From the NCBI RefSeq assembly GCF_040448695.1, contig NZ_CP159307.1:744001-808000 (forward strand): a stretch of 64,000 nt of DNA, given 5' to 3'. The stretch comes from Dehalogenimonas sp. 4OHTPN. Its GTDB lineage: Bacteria; Chloroflexota; Dehalococcoidia; Dehalococcoidales; Dehalococcoidaceae. Within the stretch, counting starts at the first letter, position 1, and the number at the start of each line of letters is the position of its first letter. Of this stretch, positions 54,595 through 62,424 are shown in pieces. The notes under the pieces were generated by a model. It saw only the letters and a program-made list of their open reading frames with translations, had not been told where the DNA came from and made no database searches. Made by a program: the position numbers and the translations under genes.

Positions 54595-54987
54595 CTAAGG
54601 CGAGATCAAGCCCTCTTTTCTGAACCGCTCATAGCCAGTTTTCACCAGTCTCTGAAGTTCGGAAATCAGCTCAGGATCGATCCTGGTGAAATTGAAGCAG
54701 CTTTTACCCTGCATCCGCTGCTTGAGCGCCGGGGAGATATCCCGCAGTAGTTCCGGGAAGGCATAGACCGGCATCAAGTGGAAGCTGACGTATCGTTTGG
54801 CCACCACCGCTCCGCCGAACCAGACCTCTTTGCCTCGGCTTGCCGGCGTCGGCGGACCGGTCAGGGCGTAATGTCGCGGTTCGTCAGTCACGTTCAGACC
54901 GCCGGCGAAAGGCACAAGTAGTTTTTTGAGCTCATGGAATACCGGGATCAGTTTTTCCGGGGCGCCTTCGGCTGGTCTGAGGGGCAT
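54595..54987 (-). CDS. Hypothetical protein, DUF1801/DUF5655-like
   Basis: 130 residues from ATG 54987 (AAGGAG upstream); a longer frame to 55017 has no ribosome site. Soluble alpha/beta protein with AKRYVSFHLMPVYAFPEL and KQRMQGKSCFNFTRIDPELI, which resembles the small YdhG-like fold. No known activity. Confidence 0.7.
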   Translation of the reverse strand: MPLRPAEGAPEKLIPVFHELKKLLVPFAGGLNVTDEPRHYALTGPPTPASRGKEVWFGGAVVAKRYVSFHLMPVYAFPELLRDISPALKQRMQGKSCFNFTRIDPELISELQRLVKTGYERFRKEGLISP

Positions 54988-55068
54988 GATGGACTCCTTG
55001 GAGATTTCGTTCACCAAAATTATAACACCGTTTGGCTGAACTTCATCGCCGGGAGGCCCAAACCAGGA

Positions 55069-56751
55069 TTATACTTTACCCAGGATGTCTGGCTCGTGCC
55101 TTTTATCAGACTGACCCATAGTCGCATCCAATTCGACGCCAAGCTCCTCGGCCGCCGGGCGGTGGCTCTTTCGCAGGGGCAGCTGCGGCAGGAAAAAGGA
55201 CGCCGCGAATGCAACGATCATAAGCGTGGCGCCGATGATAAAAACGTAGTCGATCGACTGGCTGAAGGCGGTCTTCAGGATCTCGAGAAATTGGTCGAAA
55301 GCCGCAGAAATTTGCTCCCGGATAGCCTCCGGCGCCTGGGCGATCAGCGCGCGAATCTGAGCCTGGCCGTCATTGGAAAGGAATGTCTGGATGGTATTAC
55401 CGTCGATCACCACCGGCGTGCCGGGACTGACCTGTTCGGCAGCGACAATGAACGGATGGTTCTCGATGCCTATTAGATTGGAAGCGAGCTGGGCGTTCAT
55501 GACACCGCCGAGAACCGCGCCGCCTACGGTGCCTCCCACCGTCCGGAACAATTGGATACCAGCAGTGACTTCGCCGATGCGGCTGTGGCTGAAGGCGTTC
55601 TGTACCGCCACGGTGAAGATGGGCATGGTGAACCCAAGACCTATGCCCATGACAATCATCCGTATAATGAGATCAAACTGAGAGGTCGATTCGCTCACCT
55701 GGGAGAACAATGCCATACCAAGGGTCGCGATACCCAGGCCGGAGACGGCCAGGACTTTGTATTTGCCGGTGCGCGACATCACCTGACCGGCAAACATAGA
55801 GCCGGCGACAATGGCCAACATCATCGGCATCATAATCAAACCGGAATTGGTGGCGGAAAACCCGGCCACGCCTTGGGCAAAAACGGGGATGAACAAAATT
55901 GAACCGAACATACCCAGTGAAGCAAGAAAAGTTGCGATCACTGATATGGTAAAAACCCGATTTTTAAACAGGCTCAGGGTGACGATGGGGTCCCGGGCTT
56001 TGGTTTCGCGCCACAGGAAACCAAGCAAGGCAATCGCGGAAACAGCCAGCAGGGTGATGATTTCGGGAGAACCCCAGGGATACTGGCTGCCGCCCCAAAC
56101 CAGCGCCAGCAGGAGCGGCACCAGAGTGGCGGTCAGCAGGACGGCGCCGAAGTAGTCAATAGATCTCTCACCGTTGCCGTGGGTGGCGGTGGCGTGTCTG
56201 GGCATGCCGGCGAAGATCACCGCCAGGGCGACCAACCCGATCGGGATATTTACATAGAATATCCAGCGCCAGGAAAAACTGTCGGTGAGCCAGCCGCCCA
56301 GCAGCGGGCCAGCGACTGAGGTGATGCCGAAGACCGCGCCGAAGAGACCCTGGACTTTACCGCGCTGCGCCGGCGGAAACAAGTCGGCGACGATGGCGAA
56401 AGCATTCACCATGATGGCGCCGGCGCCGACACCCTGAATGCCGCGGAAGAAAATCAGCTGCGTCATGTTCTGGGCCAGGCCGGACAACATCGAACCGCCT
56501 AAGAAAATAAGCACGGCAATAATAAGCAGTCGTCGGCGGCCGAAAAGATCGGTCAGCTTGCCGTATATGGGCACAGTTACCGCCGAAGCCAGCATGTAAG
56601 CGGTAAAAACCCACGACAGGTGGGAAAGGCCTTGGAACTCCTGAACGATGCGGGGCATGGCTGTGGCGACGATAGTTTGATCCAGGGAGGCCAGGATCAA
56701 AGATAGCATCATGCCGGCCAGTACCAGAGGAGTTTTAAGGGTGGATGACAT
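55069..56751 (-). CDS. DHA2-family (EmrB/QacA) multidrug efflux MFS transporter
   Basis: 560 residues, 14 predicted helices. Early motif LDQTIVATAMPRIVQEF (motif D1), motif A GKLTDLFGRRRLLI, and GPLLGGWLTDSFSWRWIFYVNIPIG (motif C region). A large extracytoplasmic loop near residues 425-495 is usual for the family. Follows the MarR regulator gene by one base and is likely repressed by it. Confidence 0.94.
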   Translation of the reverse strand: MSSTLKTPLVLAGMMLSLILASLDQTIVATAMPRIVQEFQGLSHLSWVFTAYMLASAVTVPIYGKLTDLFGRRRLLIIAVLIFLGGSMLSGLAQNMTQLIFFRGIQGVGAGAIMVNAFAIVADLFPPAQRGKVQGLFGAVFGITSVAGPLLGGWLTDSFSWRWIFYVNIPIGLVALAVIFAGMPRHATATHGNGERSIDYFGAVLLTATLVPLLLALVWGGSQYPWGSPEIITLLAVSAIALLGFLWRETKARDPIVTLSLFKNRVFTISVIATFLASLGMFGSILFIPVFAQGVAGFSATNSGLIMMPMMLAIVAGSMFAGQVMSRTGKYKVLAVSGLGIATLGMALFSQVSESTSQFDLIIRMIVMGIGLGFTMPIFTVAVQNAFSHSRIGEVTAGIQLFRTVGGTVGGAVLGGVMNAQLASNLIGIENHPFIVAAEQVSPGTPVVIDGNTIQTFLSNDGQAQIRALIAQAPEAIREQISAAFDQFLEILKTAFSQSIDYVFIIGATLMIVAFAASFFLPQLPLRKSHRPAAEELGVELDATMGQSDKRHEPDILGKV

Positions 56752-56752
56752 A

Positions 56753-57193
56753 CTACTCCTTTTTATGATTGCGGCTGCAGACCCTGTCCGTAAGGTCTAT
56801 GAATGTGCGGAGTTCGTCTTCTGACAGAACTTTGAAAATTGAAGCAATGCGTTCCAGTCGCTGCTTCTTGGCGGCCTCCACCCGGCGGCGGCTTTCCTCC
56901 GGAAGACTGAGACAAAGCGCCCGCCGGTCATCCGGCGAAGCTTGGCGGACCAGGAAACCCTTGTTGACTAGTCCGTTGACGACTTGAGTCGCCGCGGAGG
57001 AAGTAATACCGAGCTGCGATGCTAAGTCTTTGATGCCGATGCCTTCCTGGTGGCTGACCAGGTGAAGTACCAACCATTGGGACGGGGCTAACTCCTGATG
57101 GCAGCCGGGCCCGTGGCCTTCTGGGGTCATCAGCCGTTTCAACGAGTGCAGCTTTTCCATTAGCTGCTCGATGTGTCTTTCGCGGTCTTCCAT
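56753..57193 (-). CDS. MarR-family transcriptional regulator
   Basis: 146 residues. Winged-helix core LASQLGITSSAATQVVNGLVNKGFLVRQASPDDRRALCLSL with the Asp-Arg wing. It heads the operon with the DHA2 efflux pump. A 27-bp operator-like inverted repeat overlaps its promoter, indicating autorepression relieved by a ligand that the pump exports. Confidence 0.94.
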   Translation of the reverse strand: MEDRERHIEQLMEKLHSLKRLMTPEGHGPGCHQELAPSQWLVLHLVSHQEGIGIKDLASQLGITSSAATQVVNGLVNKGFLVRQASPDDRRALCLSLPEESRRRVEAAKKQRLERIASIFKVLSEDELRTFIDLTDRVCSRNHKKE

Positions 57194-57202
57194 ACAAAAA
57201 TA

Positions 57203-57229
57203 TAAGGTGCTAACTAATTTAGCACCTTA
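57203..57229. promoter_or_regulatory. MarR operator (11-bp inverted repeat)
   Basis: TAAGGTGCTAA (57203-57213), five-base spacer, TTAGCACCTTA (57219-57229). Perfect symmetry, overlapping the -10 of the MarR-efflux promoter. Confidence 0.85.
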
Positions 57230-57244
57230 ATAATAAACCGTCAA
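57216..57244 (-). promoter_or_regulatory. Promoter of the MarR-efflux operon
   Basis: Minus strand: TTGACG (57239-57244), 17-bp spacer, TAAATT (57216-57221). Start near 57209; repressor bound at the inverted repeat would cover the -10 and start. Confidence 0.75.
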
Positions 57245-57267
57245 TATAGACTGAAGGCTCTTGAGGG

Positions 57268-58110
57268 TCAGGCTTTAAGCCTGAAAGCTACGGCGATTAC
57301 TCCAGGCCCGCCGTGGACGCCAAGCACTGGCCCAAAACGGGCGATGTGGATTTTATCCGCCGGCAGGAATTCACCGATACGGTTAGCCAGTATTTGGGCT
57401 TCGTCAGGCGTGGTGGAATGGATGACCGCCAGTTCGGCGATGTTGTTGGAGGCATCCCTGGCCAATTCAAACAGCCGGTCGATGCCTTTGACCCGGCTCC
57501 TTACCTGGCCGACCGGCACGAATTCCCCATCCTTGATGGACAGCAGCGGTTTGACGTTCAGGATGGAACCCAGCAGCGCTTTGGCTCTACCAATGCGACC
57601 GCCGCGGGCGATATATTTGAGGGTGTCGAAAAGGACCAGCAGATGAATGTCATCAACGAACCCGCGGGCCGCAGCGGCGGCTGATTTCAAGTCCTTCGTC
57701 GTTCTGGCCAGATGCGCCGCGGCAAGGACGACCAGGCCCTGGGCCATTGAGGTGAACTTGGAGTCAACGACCTCAACCGGCACAGCGCGTTTCATCAGCC
57801 GGGCGCCCTGTTTGGCTGAGTTGATTGTGCCGCTCATTTTTTCAGAGATATGGATTGAAAGGATACCTTCGGCGCCGTCAGCGACGCTGTCGTAGGCTGT
57901 GGCGAAGTCCTGGGGTGAGGGTTGGGCGGTGGTAGGGTGTACCGGATCGGTCACCAGCCGGGTGTAAAACTCGTTTTCGGTGATGTCTACCCGGTCACGG
58001 AAAGATTCGCTGCCGAACTGAACATAAAGGGGAACCGAGGTGACACCGAGCTCTGACGCCAGCGGCGCCGGAATGTCGGAAGTAGAATCGGTGACTACTT
58101 TGATGACCAT
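57268..58110 (-). CDS. DegV family fatty acid-binding protein
   Basis: 280 residues from ATG 58110 (AGGAGC upstream). DegV/FakB-type: VVTDSTSDIP at the N-terminus, IHISEKMSGTINSA, VEVVDSKFTSMAQGLVV, and KPLLSIKDGEFVPVGQVRS. These proteins present fatty acids to the FakA kinase; no fakA is adjacent, so the lipid role here is from family knowledge. The nominal upstream extension to 58149 lacks support. Confidence 0.93.
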   Translation of the reverse strand: MVIKVVTDSTSDIPAPLASELGVTSVPLYVQFGSESFRDRVDITENEFYTRLVTDPVHPTTAQPSPQDFATAYDSVADGAEGILSIHISEKMSGTINSAKQGARLMKRAVPVEVVDSKFTSMAQGLVVLAAAHLARTTKDLKSAAAAARGFVDDIHLLVLFDTLKYIARGGRIGRAKALLGSILNVKPLLSIKDGEFVPVGQVRSRVKGIDRLFELARDASNNIAELAVIHSTTPDEAQILANRIGEFLPADKIHIARFGPVLGVHGGPGVIAVAFRLKA

Positions 58111-58292
58111 CTTGGCGCTCCTTTGATTTTGTTCCCCATTCAGCGCCAAGTATACCCCATCTAAGCCTTTTTAGCTATGGTTCTCGAACCCGGATAGCCG
58201 GCCCGGGATTAACTTCAAGAAGCGTGCAGGTAAAAAGTTTCGTGGCGGAAATATCTTACTCAGGGGAATGGTTTATTTTAAGCCAAGCCGAT

Positions 58293-59525
58293 TTAGCCTG
58301 TCGCCGGACGCCGTCGGCGGCTTCGGTCGACATTCGGCGCTGCCGTCTGCGGCCGGGTGTGACGCCGGGGCGGACGGGCGAATTCAGTCTTAACGGGTTC
58401 GGGGGCGTCGTACTTGAAACCATCAACAATTCGCCGTTCGATGGGAGCCTTTAGCAATCTCTCGAGTGATTTAACCATTAACTCATCTTCGGCGGTGACA
58501 AAAGTGAAGGCGTCGCCTGTCTTACCGATGCGGCCGGTGCGGCCGATGCGGTGGATATAGGCGTCAGCGGTGTCCGGCATATCGTAATTAATTACGTGGG
58601 AAACATCGGAAACGTCAATGCCGCGGGAAGCGATGTCGGTAGCCACCAACACCTTGTATTTGCCGTCCTTAAAGCCGTCAAGGGCTTCCTGGCGGCGGTA
58701 CTGGGACAGATTACCCTGGATGGAGGCGACGGAGTGGCCGGCCTGGGCCAGCGCCAGGGCTACCCGTTCGGTGCGGTGTTTGGTGCGGGTGAAGACCAGG
58801 ATGGAACCGGTGTCGATTTGCTTCAGTACCGCTTTCAGCAACGGCGTCTTCAGGTCCTGGCGCACCGGATAAAGGGCATGAGCCACGGTGTTGGCCGGCG
58901 CTACCGTGCCTATCTGCACCGTAACCGGGTCCTTGAGGACCTCGCGCACCAGCTTGCGGACATCATCCGGCATGGTGGCGGAGAAGAGCAGCGTCTGACG
59001 CTGGTGCATCAGGCATTTTAATATCTTCCTCACGTCGGGCAGGAAACCCATGTCGAACATCCTGTCCGCCTCGTCGATAACCAGCAGTTCAACGTCAGTG
59101 AAGTCGATAGTGCCCTGCCAGACGTGATCTAAAAGTCGGCCGGGACAGGCGACAACGATGTCCACGCCGGTGCGAATTTTGGATTTTTGCGGTTCCATGC
59201 CGACGCCGCCGTAGATAGCCATGGCGCGCAGGCTGGTATAGTAAGATAGCCCCTTGATGGTGTCGTAGATCTGCTCGGCCAGCTCACGCGTTGGGGAAAT
59301 GATAAGCGCCCGCAACTTCCCGGTCGGGCCCTTTAGCAGACGCTGTAGCATGGGGATCACGAAGGCGGCAGTCTTGCCGGTGCCGGTCTGGGCCAGGCCG
59401 ATGAGGTCTTTACCTTCAAGCGCCGGCGGGATGGCCTGGGCCTGGATGGGGGTGGGTTCGGTATAACCGACGGCTTTGACGCCGTTCATGACAGCAGGGT
59501 GAAGATTAAAGGATTCGAAAGTCAT
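58293..59525 (-). CDS. DEAD-box ATP-dependent RNA helicase (RhlE/CshA type)
   Basis: 410 residues. Q motif (GYTEPTPIQAQAIP), Walker A AQTGTGKT, DEAD in LVIDEADRMFDMGF, SAT (LLFSATMPDD), and HRIGRTGRIG. The C-terminal 45 residues are basic and rich in Arg and Pro, suiting RNA contact. A promoter is predicted about 135-165 bp upstream of the start, so there is a leader of about 128 nt, as is usual for cold-inducible helicases. Confidence 0.95.
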   Translation of the reverse strand: MTFESFNLHPAVMNGVKAVGYTEPTPIQAQAIPPALEGKDLIGLAQTGTGKTAAFVIPMLQRLLKGPTGKLRALIISPTRELAEQIYDTIKGLSYYTSLRAMAIYGGVGMEPQKSKIRTGVDIVVACPGRLLDHVWQGTIDFTDVELLVIDEADRMFDMGFLPDVRKILKCLMHQRQTLLFSATMPDDVRKLVREVLKDPVTVQIGTVAPANTVAHALYPVRQDLKTPLLKAVLKQIDTGSILVFTRTKHRTERVALALAQAGHSVASIQGNLSQYRRQEALDGFKDGKYKVLVATDIASRGIDVSDVSHVINYDMPDTADAYIHRIGRTGRIGKTGDAFTFVTAEDELMVKSLERLLKAPIERRIVDGFKYDAPEPVKTEFARPPRRHTRPQTAAPNVDRSRRRRPATG

Positions 59526-59659
59526 TGTTTCCCTATAGCTTTATTTTTCGGTTTTCTGGAAAACGGCCGGCACGACTGGCGGGCGTTGTGGTTGAAGGCA
59601 GAACTGGAAGGGAGGTACGGCGCAATCAAAATAAGGATAAATCCACTTGTTTTACATAA

Positions 59660-59689
59660 ATTATACAGTGACCGCGGGTATCAATACAA
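59660..59689 (-). promoter_or_regulatory. Promoter of the DEAD-box helicase gene
   Basis: Minus strand: TTGTAT (59684-59689), 18-bp spacer, TATAAT (59660-59665). Start near 59653, 128 nt before ATG 59525. Confidence 0.55.
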
Positions 59690-59748
59690 ATCAATTGGGA
59701 AAAAGAAGGGAAAATCTGACGCTTGATCGGTACCTGTCTCATCAAATA

Positions 59749-60951
59749 TCAGGCGGTTTTGTTCACCGTCCCGCAATGCGGGCAGCGCACCGCAGGGGCG
59801 GTGAAATTGGGTGGCAGCCGGAGCGTCGTGCCGCAATTGGCGCAGTTCAGCTGGCGATAGTTGGCCATGCCGAAGAGCATATTCTGGGTCTCCCGCGTCC
59901 GGGCGAATTTGTCCGGCTCGCCGACGGCGCCTTCCGCGGAGGGTGCCCGAACTGGGACCGAATCGGCTCCGGTGAGCGCCGAGGCGGGAATGATATGTTT
60001 TTTAGAGGTCTCCTCGGCGGCTCGTTCGTAAGCCTGGTATGAGGCGGAATGGCCCATCCGCCTCAGGATTTTCACTCGTTCCGAGATGGGCGGGTGGGTG
60101 CTGGTAAGGTCGGCGGCCTTTCGCCCCTCTTCTCGGAAAGGATTGACAGTATACATCGGCGCAGTGGCCTGATTGGCTCCCTTGATCTGATTGGTGGAAG
60201 CGCCCAGCTTCTCCAGCGCCGAAGCCAGTCCCTCCGGATACCGGGTGTACAAAGCCGCCGAGGCGTCGGCCAGGTATTCCCGCCGACGGGAGATGGCGAA
60301 ATAGATGAGTTGGGCAAAGATCGGCGCCAGGATCATGAAGACCAGTCCGATCAACGCGATGATAGCGCCGCCGCCTCCTGAATCCGAAGAGCGCCGCGAG
60401 CCGCGGCCGCCGGAGTAGAAGAGCATTCGCGAGGCGTAGTAGGAAATAATGACGATAGTGCCAAGGAGAACGGCGGCCATCGACATGAGCAGCGGGTCGC
60501 GGTTCTTGACGTGCGCCATCTCATGAGCCATGACACCCTGAAGTTCGTCGCGGTTCAACTTCTGCAGCAGGCCCGAGGTGATGGCAACCGCTGACTTGCC
60601 GGGGTCGCGGCCGACGGCGAAGGCATTGAGCGCCGGATCGTCAATGATATAGACATCAGGCATCCTGGGCAGGCCGCAGGCGATGGTCATCTCCTCGACG
60701 ATGTTGAACAGGCGGGGGTGATCTTTTTTCTCGATCTTCTTGGCTCCCGCGGTCGCCAGGAGGATGCTGTCACCCTGAAAATAGGCCACCAGGGTCATGA
60801 TGATCCAAACTACTGCGGCCACGGCGACGCCCCCCCAGGGCTCATCAAGTAAATAAATACCGACGGCGTAGCCCAGTATAATGAGCACGGCGCCCATCAT
60901 AATGACCAGGACGGCCGAACGGGTGCGGTTAGCGCTGATCTGTTCCCACAT
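59749..60951 (-). CDS. htpX: HtpX-like M48 zinc metalloprotease with C-terminal zinc ribbon
   Basis: 400 residues. Two N-terminal membrane helices, catalytic HEMAHVKNRD near residue 141, two further helices, and the third zinc ligand Glu in RREYLADA. The last 40 residues add a zinc ribbon (CANCG...CPHCG), which is not part of classical HtpX. Membrane-protein quality control is the likely role. Encoded after lemA, a common pairing. Confidence 0.93.
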   Translation of the reverse strand: MWEQISANRTRSAVLVIMMGAVLIILGYAVGIYLLDEPWGGVAVAAVVWIIMTLVAYFQGDSILLATAGAKKIEKKDHPRLFNIVEEMTIACGLPRMPDVYIIDDPALNAFAVGRDPGKSAVAITSGLLQKLNRDELQGVMAHEMAHVKNRDPLLMSMAAVLLGTIVIISYYASRMLFYSGGRGSRRSSDSGGGGAIIALIGLVFMILAPIFAQLIYFAISRRREYLADASAALYTRYPEGLASALEKLGASTNQIKGANQATAPMYTVNPFREEGRKAADLTSTHPPISERVKILRRMGHSASYQAYERAAEETSKKHIIPASALTGADSVPVRAPSAEGAVGEPDKFARTRETQNMLFGMANYRQLNCANCGTTLRLPPNFTAPAVRCPHCGTVNKTA

Positions 60952-60972
60952 AATGTTATCTTAGGCACGCAA

Positions 60973-61002
60973 GGGCAGGGGCGCGGTGCCGCGCCCCTGC
61001 CC
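60973..61002. other. Perfect GC-rich hairpin between lemA and htpX
   Basis: 30 bases, 13-bp stem GGGCAGGGGCGCG with a GTGC loop. No T-run on the minus strand, so probably not a terminator; more like an mRNA stability or processing hairpin reducing or protecting one cistron. Confidence 0.7.
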
Positions 61003-61017
61003 GAACGACATTTAGAT

Positions 61018-61581
61018 TTAGCTGAAGCTGACCTTGGGGGCGACGCGCTCGGCTTCTACTTTCAGTTCGAAGAATTCACTCATGGTGAAGCCGAACATGC
61101 CGGCGATGATGTTGGAAGGGAACATCTGGATCTTGTTGTTGTAGGTTAAAACTGAATCATTGTAGAACTGGCGGGAGAAGGAGATCTTGTTTTCGGTTGA
61201 AGCCAGTTCTTCCTGCAAGGCCAGGAAGTTCTGATTGGCCTTAAGGTCAGGATAGGCTTCTGCCACCGCCAGCAGGCGCCCCAGGACAGCGGACAACTCA
61301 CCCTCAGCCTGAGCCCGGATGTGGGGCGCTGATGACGATACTTGCTGGGCAAGGTTGCGGGCTTTAGTAACGTTCTCAAAAACCTCGCGTTCATGTTTAG
61401 CATAGCCCTTGACCGTCTCCACCAGGTTGGGGATGAGGTCGTACCGCCGTTTGAGCTGCACGTCAATCTGCGCCCAGGCGTTTTTAACCTGATTGCGCAA
61501 GCCCACCAGGGCATTGTAGATGCCGATAAAAATAAGAAACAGGACGACGATGATACCCAGGGCAATAAGCAGTCCTACCAT
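61018..61581 (-). CDS. lemA: LemA family membrane protein
   Basis: 187 residues. N-terminal membrane helix (residues 2-24), then the LemA four-helix core: [39 protein letters not shown] and [18 protein letters not shown]. Function uncertain; frequently linked to M48 proteases as here. Start ATG 61581. Confidence 0.94.
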   Translation of the reverse strand: MVGLLIALGIIVVLFLIFIGIYNALVGLRNQVKNAWAQIDVQLKRRYDLIPNLVETVKGYAKHEREVFENVTKARNLAQQVSSSAPHIRAQAEGELSAVLGRLLAVAEAYPDLKANQNFLALQEELASTENKISFSRQFYNDSVLTYNNKIQMFPSNIIAGMFGFTMSEFFELKVEAERVAPKVSFS

Positions 61582-61590
61582 ATTACCTCC

Positions 61591-62010
61591 TTATTCGTTG
61601 ATATCAGCTTTGAGAGTCTCTTTGAGAAAAGCCAGTAACCTGGCGTCCTGATTACCGCCGGCTGCGGTTTGGACCTGCGACAGCACCTGGTGCAATTCCC
61701 CGCCGTCGAACCAAAGACCGTCACCCCGGCCGCAGGAGTCTATCAACACCGCCGGCTGCTGCCCGATGTGTTCTTTACGCATATTGTGGTTGCAGATGGG
61801 GCAGCGGCGCCGAGCTTCGGCGGTTGTCGCTTCCGGGCGGGTTAAAAGATCGGCAGTACAGGTATCCGCTTCACCGCCGCAAGCCAGCTCCATCAGTAGT
61901 TCGAGTTCACCCCGGTCAAACCACACGCCGCGACATTCCGGGCAATAGTCCAGCGCTATCCGGTTGTGCTCAACCACGATCATCGGGCTGTGGTCCTTGG
62001 GGCAATTCAT
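61591..62010 (-). CDS. Protein with two TFIIB-type zinc ribbons
   Basis: 139 residues. First ribbon CPKDHSPM...CPECRGVWFDRGELELL, second CPICNHNM...CGRGDGLWFDGGELHQVL. In the second the distal pair is CGRGDG, so one Cys of that pair is missing. Small cytosolic proteins of this type often neighbour LemA/HtpX; function unknown. Head gene of the lemA-htpX group, 9 bp upstream of lemA. Confidence 0.88.
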   Translation of the reverse strand: MNCPKDHSPMIVVEHNRIALDYCPECRGVWFDRGELELLMELACGGEADTCTADLLTRPEATTAEARRRCPICNHNMRKEHIGQQPAVLIDSCGRGDGLWFDGGELHQVLSQVQTAAGGNQDARLLAFLKETLKADINE

Positions 62011-62147
62011 ATTCCAGTCCCCAGTTTAGGCCCAGGAAATGCCCGTGTCAATATTCGGGGCGGGACGCCATGATTTGGGAAAATAAAGATTAAGAACAGT
62101 TAATACATCACGAATAAACGCCGCATTAACGAATATAAATCAGCATG

Positions 62148-62157
62148 GTACTAGTAC
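62148..62157. promoter_or_regulatory. GTACTAGTAC palindrome upstream of rdhA
   Basis: Exact match to the 10-bp palindrome at 46562-46571. It is followed after 16 bp by TTGGCC (62174-62179), close to the 15-bp distance seen in the hydrogenase promoter, although no good -10 stands at 17 bp here. Confidence 0.45.
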
Positions 62158-62341
62158 TAAAGGACGATGCCTTTTGGCCAATTAGGCAATATTATATGCA
62201 TATAAAAATATTAAATATATTTAGAGCCTGCTTTTTTGCGCCTACGCCAATTTGTAAAGGTCTTGAAAATTAAGTGAGCCGTGTCAGGTACAATCCTGCT
62301 TTTTCGTATGTTTCGAGTGCACAGGAGGTGAAGCCGGGTTG

Positions 62342-62410
62342 ATGACGATCGGGAGAGACCGGTTGGCGGGGGAACAGACCACAGCGCCCAGAGTTATAAC
62401 CAGTAGATAA
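62342..62410 (+). CDS. Possible 22-residue leader peptide before rdhA
   Basis: ATG 62342 to TAA 62410, starting MTIGRDRLAG. A full anti-SD match AGGAGGTG lies 13 bases before ATG and 10 bases before an in-frame TTG at 62339. The position just ahead of rdhA suggests a role in translation coupling or attenuation. No homologue recognised. Confidence 0.35.
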   Translation: MTIGRDRLAGEQTTAPRVITSR

Positions 62411-62424
62411 GAAAGAGAGTAAGT

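Larger units (their letters stand above)
62011..62424. other. Regulatory region upstream of rdhA
   Basis: 414 bp without a large gene. Contains GTACTAGTAC at 62148, a very AT-rich stretch at 62180-62225, a weak promoter candidate (TTGAAA 62263-62268, TACAAT 62289-62294, 20-bp spacer), an isolated strong AGGAGG at 62323 and a 22-codon open frame ending 14 bp before rdhA. Confidence 0.55.
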
